In this document: one piece after another, positions 35,393 to 43,663 of the stretch | Position numbering within the stretch: the first letter of the stretch is position 1 | Layout of the letters: the number at the start of each line of letters is the position of its first letter | From: Virgibacillus sp. SK37 | GTDB lineage: Bacteria > Bacillota > Bacilli > Bacillales > Amphibacillaceae | Length of the DNA: 64,000 nt | Assembly (NCBI RefSeq): GCF_000725285.1 | Contig: NZ_CP007161.1 | Span: forward strand, 3,448,213 to 3,512,212 | Reading direction: 5' to 3' | The notes under the pieces: model-generated | Database searches by the model: none | The model's input: only the letters and a program-made list of their open reading frames with translations | What the model was told of the DNA's origin: nothing | Translations under genes and position numbers: made by a program

Positions 35393-35433
35393 AAAGAAAA
35401 GCTCCCCTCTTTGACATGGGGCAGCTTTTCTTT
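35393..35433 (+). terminator. Terminator of the amidase gene
   Basis: AAAGAAAAGCT plus CCCC (35393-35407) pairs with GGGG plus AGCTTTTCTTT (35418-35433) with one bulged C, followed by ATTTGATT. Confidence 0.75.
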
Positions 35434-35525
35434 ATTTGATTCCATATTTATTAGGATGTTATTCCATCATTCGAAAAATAATGTATAGTGAACAAATTAT
35501 AGCTAGTTTGCGAATGTCTACGGCC

Positions 35526-35645
35526 GATTACTTCAGTCTGCTGCTGATTAATTTGCTCTCCGGAGGATTACTTCGCCCTCCTGCCGATTAATTTGCTCTA
35601 CAGAGGATTATTTCGCCCTCCTGCCGGTTAATTTGCTCTGCAGCT
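35526..35645. repeat. Three tandem 40-bp repeats built from 20-bp halves
   Basis: GATTA recurs at 35526, 35546 (GATTAATTTGCTCT), 35566, 35586, 35606 and, as GGTTAATTTGCTCT, near 35626. Each 40-bp unit is one GATTACTTCGCCCTCCTGCC-like half plus one GATTAATTTGCTCTNCNGAG-like half. The first unit is the most diverged. Neither strand is open across it and 40 is not a multiple of three, so it is not coding. It lies in the 347-bp gap between the amidase and the DUF2785 gene. Confidence 0.8.
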
Positions 35646-35736
35646 AGTAGTCTTCACTCTACTTCGCATCTTCCTCCAACTGTGTGAAAGCTGAAGTTCA
35701 ATAACTGCAATAAAGTTCTTTTATACTCCAAAATAT

Positions 35737-36585
35737 TTAATCATAGAACGGTTCATGCCAGGCTTTCAACTCCTTCAATAACTCTTGCTGAACGATCGGG
35801 AAATTCTTGTTGAACAAGCATCTAAAGTATATTGCTCGAAAAAACCGAACAATTTCTCCTCTTTTTCTAAAGAAGACTAAGTTTGTTCCTTCTCTATTCA
35901 ATAATTCATTTAAATTGGTAGATACCTCAGATATCCAGGATGCTATACGGTCTTCCGTAGCACCCCGACCCAACAATGCTTCTATAACAAAAACAAGCCT
36001 TTCTTCTTCATCATCCAGATAAGGAATTCCTTCCTCATTCCTTTTGAATAAGTTGTGCTGTACTGCTTTCAAACAATCATCAACTAACCCCATATCGAAA
36101 TATGGATGTTTTACCGCTTCTGACAATAGATCAGCACCGTGTGCAACACTATGCGCCCAACCTTTGTCTTTTACATACCCGCGAATATCTCTTTCTAATT
36201 CTAAATATAAAATACTTTGTTTAATAATTTCTCTAACTTCTGTCTCAGATAAACGAAATTCTTGGCTATCTTTTTCTAAAATCAAAGCCAGAACAAGTGA
36301 GGAAAAGGATCTTGAGAAAACGGAGTCTGTTTCTGTCTCACCTATGTTTAAAAATAAATGATTGGTATCCATACATGTTTTTACGATATATCTCCACTGA
36401 TCTACTTTTAAATAATCTTCTTGAATTAATTTCCCGAAAGCGTTGTATATCAATGCATCTCTTAATTCGGGATCGGTTGAGCCAATATTACAAAGCATTT
36501 CTTTTATAAGCTCATCCATAGAAATTTTACTAAGGTCGTAGTCATTATGATGAGTAATTTCTTGCAGTACGGTCTTTAATTGCAT
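35737..36585 (-). CDS. DUF2785 protein
   Basis: This 282-residue protein is mostly helical and acidic, with no signal peptide or membrane segment. The central part, RDIRGYVKDKGWAHSVAHGADLLSEAVKHPYFD (about residues 133-165), is the most conserved region of DUF2785 proteins. Two His and a neighbouring Asp make a possible metal or catalytic site, but that is inference. Its start lies 21 bases after the MerR-methyltransferase stop, with GGAGGT upstream, so the two form an operon. The family has no established function. Confidence 0.8.
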   Translation of the reverse strand: MQLKTVLQEITHHNDYDLSKISMDELIKEMLCNIGSTDPELRDALIYNAFGKLIQEDYLKVDQWRYIVKTCMDTNHLFLNIGETETDSVFSRSFSSLVLALILEKDSQEFRLSETEVREIIKQSILYLELERDIRGYVKDKGWAHSVAHGADLLSEAVKHPYFDMGLVDDCLKAVQHNLFKRNEEGIPYLDDEEERLVFVIEALLGRGATEDRIASWISEVSTNLNELLNREGTNLVFFRKRGEIVRFFRAIYFRCLFNKNFPIVQQELLKELKAWHEPFYD

Positions 36586-36606
36586 TAAATGAACCTCCTT
36601 TCCAAC

Positions 36607-37635
36607 TCATTTTTCAGCATATATAACGCTTAATATTGAATTTATTTGTTGTGCTTTGACTTCGTAATCATGTGCAACCAGCCATTCTATTAGTAAGGAT
36701 CTATCAGCATAATACTCATCTTCAATCGCTTCCACAGCTTCCATATTCCCCTCTAAGCGATACATGTCTAGAACACGTTTTCTGTCATTTTCATTTTGGA
36801 ACATTAAATCTGCAATACATAATTGCCCTCCGGATTTTAACACACGGTTTATTTCCTGCAAGGCTAGCAGCTTTTCTTCATCCGGTAAATGATGCAGAGC
36901 ATAGCTGGAGACAACTACATCCATTGTGAGATCCATAACGGGTAAAGCCAGAAAATGTCCTTTCCGCACTTCCATCAAAGGATATTTCTCCTTGCATTTT
37001 TCAAGCATCTTACCAGATTGATCAACACCAATCACATGGGCACCTTGATGAAGAAATCTCCCTCCTAAATTACCTGTCCCAACCCCAATATCTAAACATT
37101 GGTCTTTAGCATTTAACGTAATACATTGCTCTACAGTAGATAAAGCCACATCATATCCTTGATGCACGTTAAACGTATATCCTGCCTTTTTAATATGTTG
37201 ATCATATTCTATAGCCTGACTATCAAAGTCCCACTTGTCTTTCCACCCTTTACGAATTTGCTTCAGTTTTTTTAGATGCTCCGCCAATTTGGATATCGGC
37301 TGGAAATCGGCAGAATCCACATGCTCCATCATTTGATCAATAGTATGAATCATATCCTTCATCTCCAAAAGCTTTTCATACAAGACACTGCGTTGCAGAT
37401 TTAAATAATCCTCCATCTGCATTCCAGGCTGCTTCAACATCTCCCTAATCTCACTAATTTGAATACCAATCTCTCTTAGGGCAATAATGGTACTTAGCCG
37501 ATATAAGTCGTCTTCGGTAAAGATTCTATAATCATTTTCTTGGTCTTTTTTTAGACTAATCAATCCTTTCTCCTCATATAAGCGAATTGTTCTAGCTGTT
37601 GTATTTAGTTTTTTTGCTGCTTCTTTAATAAGCAT
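36607..37635 (-). CDS. MerR-type regulator fused to a SAM-dependent methyltransferase
   Basis: The protein is 342 residues from ATG 37635 (AAGGGGTGA five bases upstream; the GTG at 37644 lies within that site). Residues 1-70 form a MerR winged helix-turn-helix (IKEAAKKLNTTARTIRLYEEKGLI, then YRIFTEDDLYRLSTIIALREIGIQISEI). A coiled-coil dimerisation helix follows (about 75-110), then a class I methyltransferase domain with the SAM-binding loop DIGVGTGNLGG at 182-192 and SSYALHHLPDEEKLLALQEINRVLKSGGQLCIADLM. A MerR domain with a methyltransferase as sensor/effector is unusual. Its own promoter has the MerR-type 19-bp spacer. The DUF2785 gene follows in the operon. Confidence 0.9.
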   Translation of the reverse strand: MLIKEAAKKLNTTARTIRLYEEKGLISLKKDQENDYRIFTEDDLYRLSTIIALREIGIQISEIREMLKQPGMQMEDYLNLQRSVLYEKLLEMKDMIHTIDQMMEHVDSADFQPISKLAEHLKKLKQIRKGWKDKWDFDSQAIEYDQHIKKAGYTFNVHQGYDVALSTVEQCITLNAKDQCLDIGVGTGNLGGRFLHQGAHVIGVDQSGKMLEKCKEKYPLMEVRKGHFLALPVMDLTMDVVVSSYALHHLPDEEKLLALQEINRVLKSGGQLCIADLMFQNENDRKRVLDMYRLEGNMEAVEAIEDEYYADRSLLIEWLVAHDYEVKAQQINSILSVIYAEK

Positions 37636-37656
37636 GTTCGTCACCCCTTCACGTTT

Positions 37657-37687
37657 ACTATAAGGGTTTACGTTACGTTAATGTAAA
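37657..37687 (-). promoter_or_regulatory. MerR-type promoter with 19-bp spacer and dyad
   Basis: On the minus strand, TTTACA (37687-37682) and TATAGT (37662-37657) are separated by exactly 19 bases. A dyad TTTACATTA/TAACGTAAA (8 of 9 matching, 3-base centre) starts in the -35 and fills most of the spacer. This is the geometry of MerR-activated promoters, so the downstream regulator probably controls itself and the DUF2785 gene. Confidence 0.7.
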
Positions 37688-37699
37688 GGAGGAATTTCC

Positions 37700-38257
37700 C
37701 TATAGTTCAAAATGCTCTTTTATCCTTTCTGCGACTTCCACGGCACTTAGCTTGTTATTATCAATACGAACATAATTATCTCGTTTGAGTTCGCCTTCAC
37801 GTGAATTCAGTCGAAGGGTTTCCATACTGTTTAATAAATTTTTCTCTGATTGGTTTATGTTGCGTTTTGTTGGTTTGTGTTCCAATCGGTTTGCAGTTTT
37901 ATTTCGTTTCAGCCGGATATCTAATTTCGCTTCTAATTCTACAAAATAGATTTCCGCGTTTTTTTCTCTAAAAATAGTACATACATGTTCAACGTTTTCC
38001 CAATCCTCTTGCTTGTTAAATGCCCAAACAAAGGTAAAGATTATTCCATCTTGATCCGTGTTGGCAAAGGAACGGAAAATTTCTTCCCGAAAGGTATTGG
38101 ATAACTTCCATAACTCCGGACTAAATCCAAATAATGGTTCTAAAAGATCGATCGTCATGTGGTTATGCATTAGTTTCAAGTTAGTAAGTTTGGCAAGCTC
38201 CTGGCCAACTGTCATTTTTCCAACTGCCTGAGGACCGAATATGAGTACTAGCTTCAT
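37700..38257 (-). CDS. P-loop kinase-like ATPase (AAA_33/shikimate kinase-like)
   Basis: The 185-residue protein has the P-loop GPQAVGKMT at residues 8-16, then a small nucleoside/shikimate kinase-type core with MHNHMTIDLLEPLFG and a LID-like basic region (DIRLKRNKTANRLEHKPTKRN). The length and layout fit small-molecule kinases of the shikimate or gluconate kinase group, but no substrate-binding signature identifies the target. It lies just upstream of the MerR promoter in the same direction and is probably transcribed separately. Confidence 0.75.
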   Translation of the reverse strand: MKLVLIFGPQAVGKMTVGQELAKLTNLKLMHNHMTIDLLEPLFGFSPELWKLSNTFREEIFRSFANTDQDGIIFTFVWAFNKQEDWENVEHVCTIFREKNAEIYFVELEAKLDIRLKRNKTANRLEHKPTKRNINQSEKNLLNSMETLRLNSREGELKRDNYVRIDNNKLSAVEVAERIKEHFEL

Positions 38258-38296
38258 AGCTTATCACCTTTCTATTTTTTAAAATGCAGCTCTACG

Positions 38297-39049
38297 TTAA
38301 TTAAGTACTTTTTGATACCAATTTACACCATTTTCACAAAGTACCTTTCGTGCCTCATTTTCTCCCAATACGTCTATAATAAGTTCCATATCGGATAGTT
38401 GAAATGGTCTTTCTGCTCTTGTAGATGGAAGGTCTGTCCCAAACAATAGTGCTTCTGGATTTACTGCATGTATTTGTTTCATAGCTTTTGCTGGATCAAA
38501 GTCAAGTCTGCCGAAACCAGTTGATTTTACCTTCACTCCTTGGTCGACTAAGCGAAGCAAATCATGAAATCCGTCCTGTGTTAATCCCAAATGGTCAATA
38601 GAAACAGCTGGTAGATTTACAATCAACGAAAAGTAATCTTTCAGTTTGGTGGAATCAATATACAACTCCACATGCCAATTGACCATTTCATACACCCGCC
38701 GAGCAACATTTTCTAAATTCACCATCGCCTCTGTTCCTCCACGTTTCACATTAAATCGTACTGCCCTAACCCCTAATTTATGTAATTCAATAATCTCGTC
38801 ATCGGATACATCGTATGGTAATTGTGTTACACCTACAAAGCCTTCGCCAAGTAAATGAAGGGCCTTTTTCAGGTAGGATTGATCGAATCCTTGAAAGGGG
38901 CCTGACACAATCGCCCCTCCTGTCACGTTTAAGTTCTTTGTTTTCTCTTTATAATCCTTACATGTAAATTGATCCGGCACGTATCCTTGGTTGGGAATTA
39001 GGGGATATTTTGGATCAATAATATGTAAATGAGCATCGAAGATTTTCAA
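38297..39049 (-). CDS. Amidohydrolase family protein (TIM-barrel metal hydrolase)
   Basis: The 250-residue protein begins MKIFDAHLHI, with the metal-binding HxH at residues 7-9. It has ISIDHLGLT-like and FGTDLPSTRAERP segments that provide the further His and Asp of the Amidohydro_2 fold. Members cleave or decarboxylate cyclic acids and lactones (for example 2-pyrone-4,6-dicarboxylate hydrolase relatives). The substrate cannot be told. It is followed on the same strand by the kinase-like ATPase gene (39 bases) and preceded by a GNAT gene (24 bases), so the three may be one transcript. Confidence 0.8.
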   Translation of the reverse strand: MKIFDAHLHIIDPKYPLIPNQGYVPDQFTCKDYKEKTKNLNVTGGAIVSGPFQGFDQSYLKKALHLLGEGFVGVTQLPYDVSDDEIIELHKLGVRAVRFNVKRGGTEAMVNLENVARRVYEMVNWHVELYIDSTKLKDYFSLIVNLPAVSIDHLGLTQDGFHDLLRLVDQGVKVKSTGFGRLDFDPAKAMKQIHAVNPEALLFGTDLPSTRAERPFQLSDMELIIDVLGENEARKVLCENGVNWYQKVLN

Positions 39050-39073
39050 AAAAATCCCTCCGTAATGAAATAG

Positions 39074-39538
39074 TTAACCTAAATGCAGCTTTAATCCTTC
39101 GTGGGAAGCTCGAAATCCAAGTCGTTTATAAAACTCCAAAGCTTCGGGTCGCTGTTTATCAGTTGTCAACTGTACAACATGGGCGCCTCTTTCTTTGGCA
39201 AGGTGAATGGCCCATTCGATCATTTGAGTTCCTATCCCCTTACCTCGTAAAAATTTATTAGTTCTTACACCCTCTATCGTCGCTCGCCATCCCCCCTGAT
39301 AAGTTAAGTAAGGTGTGAAGGTGATCTGTAATACCCCAACTATTTCTTCAGCGAAAACAGCTAGGATTAATTCATTATTTGGATCTCCTTGAATTGCATT
39401 AAACGCTTTTATATAACTTTCCGGTAGTGGATCCTCAAATCTTTCTCTCTTCCTTCCCAATTCATCATCTGCAAGTAATTCAATCATTTTATGAAGGTCC
39501 TGGATCTCTGCTTTTTTACATTTGAGTTGCGTATTCAT
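39074..39538 (-). CDS. GNAT family N-acetyltransferase
   Basis: This is a 154-residue GNAT fold. The acetyl-CoA pyrophosphate loop is visible as RGKGIGTQMIEWAIHLAKERGAHVVQLTTDKQRPEALEFYKRLGFRASHEG, matching motif A (R/QxxGxG/A) and motif B. The substrate, usually an amine, is unknown. The ribosome binding site is AGGTGT. It probably shares a transcript with the amidohydrolase gene 24 bases downstream. Confidence 0.85.
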   Translation of the reverse strand: MNTQLKCKKAEIQDLHKMIELLADDELGRKRERFEDPLPESYIKAFNAIQGDPNNELILAVFAEEIVGVLQITFTPYLTYQGGWRATIEGVRTNKFLRGKGIGTQMIEWAIHLAKERGAHVVQLTTDKQRPEALEFYKRLGFRASHEGLKLHLG

Positions 39539-39642
39539 TATTTACACACCTGCTTCTTTGCTTGTTACCTTTATCATAACCTACTAACAAGCGTACAAAT
39601 AATACTTTTTTGTTATACACTTTGATAACGGTTTGTTTTCAA

Positions 39643-40191
39643 CTATTTACAATCATCATTTTTAATAATCGCATACAATTTTAAGTCATGTTGCTTTCCT
39701 TTTGCATACATCGCCTGTCTCAGTGTTCCTTCATACGTCATTCCACACTTTTTCATGACGCCCTCCGAACCTGTATTCTCCAGAAAACATTTCGCTTGAA
39801 TCCGAACAAGTCCTCCTTCTCTGAAGCCAAATCGGATAACTTCTGTTGCGGCTTCTGTCATCAAGCCTCTTCTCCAACACGTGTGGGATAGTACATAGCC
39901 AATTTCACCTACTCGGTGTTTTTGATTCCAAGTAACATAATTGATTGTTCCAATTAACTTATTATTCTCCTTTAGAATAAGGCCCCAAAAATATGACTCG
40001 CCCTGTGCATAGCCTTGTAAAACTAAATCTAAGAAAGTTTTTGTATCCTCCAGCGACTGATGCGTTTCCCATGAAACGAATTGAGATACCTCTTTACAGC
40101 CCCCGTATTCGTTCATATCATGAAGATCATTCTCCGTAATTCTTCTTAGAATAAGCCTTTCTGTTTCTAATTCTGGTAAACTATTTCTCAC
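39643..40191 (-). CDS. RimJ/RimL-type GNAT acetyltransferase
   Basis: The protein is 182 residues from GTG 40191, which has AGGAGG seven bases upstream; the open frame extends a further 17 codons to 40242 without a ribosome binding site. LPELETERLILRRITENDL is the classic N-terminus of the RimJ/RimL group. The acetyl-CoA site follows at GEIGYVLSHTCWRRGLMTEAATEVIRFGF, and FLENTGSEGVMKKCGMTYEGTLRQ matches the NxxSxxxxEKxGF-type end motif. These enzymes acetylate ribosomal protein N-termini or small molecules; here the target is open. Confidence 0.87.
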   Translation of the reverse strand: MRNSLPELETERLILRRITENDLHDMNEYGGCKEVSQFVSWETHQSLEDTKTFLDLVLQGYAQGESYFWGLILKENNKLIGTINYVTWNQKHRVGEIGYVLSHTCWRRGLMTEAATEVIRFGFREGGLVRIQAKCFLENTGSEGVMKKCGMTYEGTLRQAMYAKGKQHDLKLYAIIKNDDCK

Positions 40192-40347
40192 ATACAAACC
40201 TCCTATATTCAACTTCTTATTAAAATAAAAACTCACCCCCAACGTTTTTACTTAATTGTAGGAGTGATTCATCAACTGCCTTATGGAATAATCGTTTTGG
40301 ATCTTCCATCCTTTCATTATTTATATCTCAGTCCCCATCCTTAATTA

Positions 40348-40539
40348 TTAATTAGGTCCGTGGTTTTGGTTATTCATATTAGCCTGATGAATAATATTTT
40401 CCGGAAGATTACGGGGGTCATCATTTAAAGGCTTAGCCTTTTCCCCGGGGTTTATCCTCCCACCTCTTTTTTTGGCGACCAGATCGATAATATAGCCAAA
40501 CACTAATAGCCCTCCGACTATTTGAAGCCATAATGGCAT
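40348..40539 (-). CDS. Small membrane-anchored protein, 63 residues
   Basis: An ATG with AAAGGGAG seven bases upstream opens a 63-residue frame. One TM helix (about residues 4-22, WLQIVGGLLVFGYIIDLVA) is followed by a basic stretch and a polar, Asn-rich tail (NMNNQNHGPN). Similar small anchored proteins are common in Bacilli and uncharacterised. Ribosome binding site and composition support it as a real gene. Confidence 0.65.
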   Translation of the reverse strand: MPLWLQIVGGLLVFGYIIDLVAKKRGGRINPGEKAKPLNDDPRNLPENIIHQANMNNQNHGPN

Positions 40540-40697
40540 ATGAATCTCCCTTTCCTTAGGTTTATTTATTTCTAGTATATGTTTATTTCAGATTATTTAC
40601 AATATTACTTTACAGTAACTTCCTATTTCCCATGAAATGTAACCTTTATCGCATCATGTTATACTGAAGAAAATAAAAAAGTGAGGGTATTATATAT

Positions 40698-41963
40698 ATG
40701 GACAATAAATTGGAAAAACTAGCGAAAGCTACTGCAGAAGAGTGTGGTCTAAGCAACTACTTTCTGAAAAGAAGCCACATCTTTAAAGAAAGTGGTATAC
40801 CTGGGGAACATAGCTACCTTTTATCCACAGAGTGGTTCCCTGAAGACTCTGAGCCTATGGATGAAGAACTCAATCCACCTGGTGCTGCTGTGATCGATAT
40901 TGATATTCAAACTGAAAAAGTGAAGCGAATTATTTTTGTGCAGGATGTCTCCTTTGCTGAAGAAGGCAGTTTTCCTAACTTAAATCAAAAAGAAGAAACG
41001 ATTACATGGATCGAAAACATTACCGGCTTGGAATTTGGACGACAATTTCAGCTATTGCCTACAGAGGGAACGACAATGCATTTTCAAGCGGCTGTTGATA
41101 ACATTCCGGTTTTCCCTACTGGTGTAATTAATGTGGAGTTTAATAATGAAGGCCAACTTACGCTATTTTCTATTGATGGTAACTTCCCTTCCGAAGATGC
41201 TATTCATTGGGAGCCTTTTGCGTTAACAACAGATATTGTTGAATCTGTTGCGAAAGAACAAATGCAATTGCTTGAAGTGCCTTTAGAGAGTGAAGAAATG
41301 TGGAAATCTATCTATAGTGCAACGAGCGTATTTCTAACAAATGACGTTAAGAAAGTAATTACATTTGAAGAGGCAGAAGAACAGGCTGCTTATGTAAAAA
41401 AACAAATTATTATGGAATGGGAAGAAGCTATTAAGGATCCTTTTTCTCCAGTAGAAATCGACTTATCTCTTGAGGCTACGGAGGAGGAAGCATTATCTGA
41501 TCATAGCACTTCTAAGAAGGAACTGGATAAAGAGGATGAGGAAAAAGCAACATTAGAAATTAAGCGGTTCCTACAACGAGTTTATCCTGATGACAGTGGT
41601 AAATGGATGCTGCACAGTTTGCGTTTACAAGATTCTTATATCATTGCAGAGTTGCTTCCTGCAGAACGTGGGCGACGAGTAATTGATCGCAAACTTCAGG
41701 TATATCTTGATAGTGAAACATATACTGCTTTGAATTACTCAGATTTTGATAGCCTAATTGAAATTTTTGAACACTTTTCGCCAGCTCAAACGCCGGTTTT
41801 AACAAAACAGCAAGCATTTGAGCTTTTACGTAAACATGTAGAAGTTACACCTGTTTATGTGTACAGTCAGACAGAAGACAAATATATATTATGTGGAAAA
41901 ATAGATTGTTCCTATGGTGTTGACGCAGTATCAGGGAAAGTTATCCCATTGGATCAATTATAG
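40698..41963 (+). CDS. Uncharacterised acidic protein, YcdB/YcdC (DUF4901)-like
   Basis: The 421-residue product is strongly acidic and lacks a signal peptide, so it should be cytoplasmic. Two similar halves of roughly 130 residues each combine beta-rich PepSY-like segments (FQAAVDNIPVFPTGVINVEFNNEGQLTLFSIDG; LPAERGRRVIDRKLQVYLDSETYTALNY) separated by a highly charged Glu/Lys linker around residues 250-285. The layout recalls YcdB/YcdC domain proteins of Bacillus, a tentative match. The ribosome binding site is GTGAGGG, and a TATACT sits about 50 bases upstream. No function is known. Confidence 0.6.
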   Translation: MDNKLEKLAKATAEECGLSNYFLKRSHIFKESGIPGEHSYLLSTEWFPEDSEPMDEELNPPGAAVIDIDIQTEKVKRIIFVQDVSFAEEGSFPNLNQKEETITWIENITGLEFGRQFQLLPTEGTTMHFQAAVDNIPVFPTGVINVEFNNEGQLTLFSIDGNFPSEDAIHWEPFALTTDIVESVAKEQMQLLEVPLESEEMWKSIYSATSVFLTNDVKKVITFEEAEEQAAYVKKQIIMEWEEAIKDPFSPVEIDLSLEATEEEALSDHSTSKKELDKEDEEKATLEIKRFLQRVYPDDSGKWMLHSLRLQDSYIIAELLPAERGRRVIDRKLQVYLDSETYTALNYSDFDSLIEIFEHFSPAQTPVLTKQQAFELLRKHVEVTPVYVYSQTEDKYILCGKIDCSYGVDAVSGKVIPLDQL

Positions 41964-42083
41964 ATAAGATAGAGGTATACTTTATCTCCGCTTTACAATG
42001 CATACCTGCCTATTAGTTAGTTGTGGGCGAGTGATTCTGTCGTAGATTATATTTTCATTATCAGCAAGGGATCATAAATTTTA

Positions 42084-42547
42084 GGTTGGGGGCCACCAGT
42101 GATTAGCAAAATAGATAAACTGCGACGTAACTTAATAGTACTCTAAGCGGCCGTTGCGGAAAACACACTCCGCTTTCCGTGGGCAACGCTTCAGCTGTTG
42201 CTTTTCCCACAGGAGTCTTCGTGTTTTTCCTACACTGGAAAAGTGGTTAGATATTAACCCGCTATTTATGGTTTAAAGCAGATACAAATTGATTGGAGCG
42301 GAAGGGGGAGACTCCTGCCGGGCCGGAATTGCATGAGCTGAAGACACTAAACGGAGCATAGCGGAGGAAGCGGCTGAAGCCATGCCGGGCGGCAAAGAAG
42401 ACACTGTGAGGTTACGAACAGATGTCGCGCTTGTACCCGGAGGTGTGAAAGCGTCCGCATGCAACGGAAATCAATGGGGCACTTCTCCTCAAATATTTCA
42501 CTGAGCTTTTCATCAATAAAGTTACGTCGCAGTTTCCTCCAACTATG
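42084..42547. repeat. Interspersed MITE-like element, copy B (shortest)
   Basis: This non-coding 464-bp element lies between two convergent genes. AAACTGCGACGTAACTT (42117-42133) is repeated exactly inverted as AAGTTACGTCGCAGTTT (42519-42535), giving a 17-bp perfect terminal inverted repeat. The outer ends GGTTGGGGG and CCAACTATG match copies A and C. From the left: conserved arm (42084-42160), a GC-rich stretch, the central arm with AACCCGCTATTTATGG (about 42240-42290), a core cassette 42310-42456, and the right arm. The cassette is inverted relative to copy C. It fills most of the 656-bp gap 41964-42619; open frames in it are spurious. Confidence 0.85.
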
Positions 42548-42574
42548 AAAAAATAAGCATTTACAATAAATCAT

Positions 42575-42618
42575 AAAGAAGCATGCCTCCGGTGAAAAAG
42601 AGGCATGCTTCTTTTAAT
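42575..42618. terminator. Terminator of the nrd operon
   Basis: AAAGAAGCATGCCT (42575-42588) pairs perfectly with AGGCATGCTTCTTT (42601-42614), and TAATTTT follows on the plus strand. It ends the nrd transcript from the minus strand and may also stop transcripts coming through copy B. Confidence 0.75.
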
Positions 42619-42619
42619 T

Positions 42620-43663
42620 TTATAGATCGTCAAATCCGTTTAAATCACTTGTTTTGGTGTACTGTCTTGATTTTTGTTCAAAGAAATCAGTTTTAGTTCC
42701 ATCAAAGTTATCCACATATGCACGAATCCACTTCATTGGATTCTCCACATGCTCTGGATATAATTCTTTCAATCCCATCATCCGGAGCATTTTATTTGCA
42801 CGGTATTTAATATAGCCTTCCATTTCCTCTAAATCTATTCCCTCTACATTTCCCAATACATAATTCGACCATTCTGTTTCCAGTTCTACTGACTGCTTAA
42901 AGTGATCGTATACCCATTCAACAAATTCTTCTGTATTATGTTCCGGATTTTCTGCCAATGTTGCTCTGAATAGCTCAGCAATGAAACGGCCGTGCTCTAG
43001 TTCATCTCTATTAATATAACTAATCATCGTGGAAGTACCAACCATTTTGTTATGACGAGCCAGATTATAGAAAAATGCAAAGCCAGAATAGAAGAACATT
43101 CCTTCAAGTAACGCAGTGTACGCTAGGGTTTTTAGAATGTTATCCATTGTAGGTTTTTCCACAAATGAATTGTATTGGTTTACTAAGTTTTCATTCCGTT
43201 TCAACAACACAGGATCTTTTCTTCCAAGCTGAAAGGATTCGTTTTGTTCATCCAATGAGACAACGGAAGCAAGTACATACGAATAACTTTCATTATGCAC
43301 AGCTTCTTGCTGGGCAATTACCGCCATGATTGATTGTACGGACGGATCTGTTGCATATAACGAAATTAGTAAAGCAGTCCGTGTTTGTGGGCCATCTAAT
43401 GTGGACAATAATCCGATGATCTTTAAATATGCCTCTTTCTCCGCTTCTGATAATGTGGAAAATTGTTTTACATCCCCTGCCATATTTACCTCATCAGCCT
43501 GCCAATAATTCCCGATCAGCCGCTTGTATATCTTATACCAATGTGGATATGCAATATCATTCCAATTCAATATCCCGCTTGATTCCCCCCCAAATAAGCC
43601 TGTGGACTTATTTGGATTACGCGGCTCTAAAGTCTTTGCTTTAGAAAGCATAACTTCTGACAT
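42620..43663 (-). CDS. nrdF: Class Ib ribonucleotide reductase small subunit
   Basis: The 347-residue ferritin-like protein has the metal-ligand motifs QQEAVHNESYSYVL and YINRDELEHGRF plus KYIGLLSTLDG-type helices, matching NrdF. It carries the Mn/Fe-tyrosyl radical that starts reduction of ribonucleoside diphosphates by NrdE. It starts with AAGGAG nine bases upstream, located inside the flavodoxin gene, and overlaps that gene by 23 bp. It is the last gene in the operon and ends at the hairpin 42575-42618. Confidence 0.95.
   Translation of the reverse strand: MSEVMLSKAKTLEPRNPNKSTGLFGGESSGILNWNDIAYPHWYKIYKRLIGNYWQADEVNMAGDVKQFSTLSEAEKEAYLKIIGLLSTLDGPQTRTALLISLYATDPSVQSIMAVIAQQEAVHNESYSYVLASVVSLDEQNESFQLGRKDPVLLKRNENLVNQYNSFVEKPTMDNILKTLAYTALLEGMFFYSGFAFFYNLARHNKMVGTSTMISYINRDELEHGRFIAELFRATLAENPEHNTEEFVEWVYDHFKQSVELETEWSNYVLGNVEGIDLEEMEGYIKYRANKMLRMMGLKELYPEHVENPMKWIRAYVDNFDGTKTDFFEQKSRQYTKTSDLNGFDDL

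Noticed and set aside
35526-35645. Possible CRISPR array
   Set aside because: The 40-bp units follow each other with no spacers, there are only three, and no cas genes are near.
42273-42574. Two overlapping open frames inside repeat element B
   Set aside because: They cross the inverted repeat and cassette in different frames and have no initiation signals or homology that I recognise.
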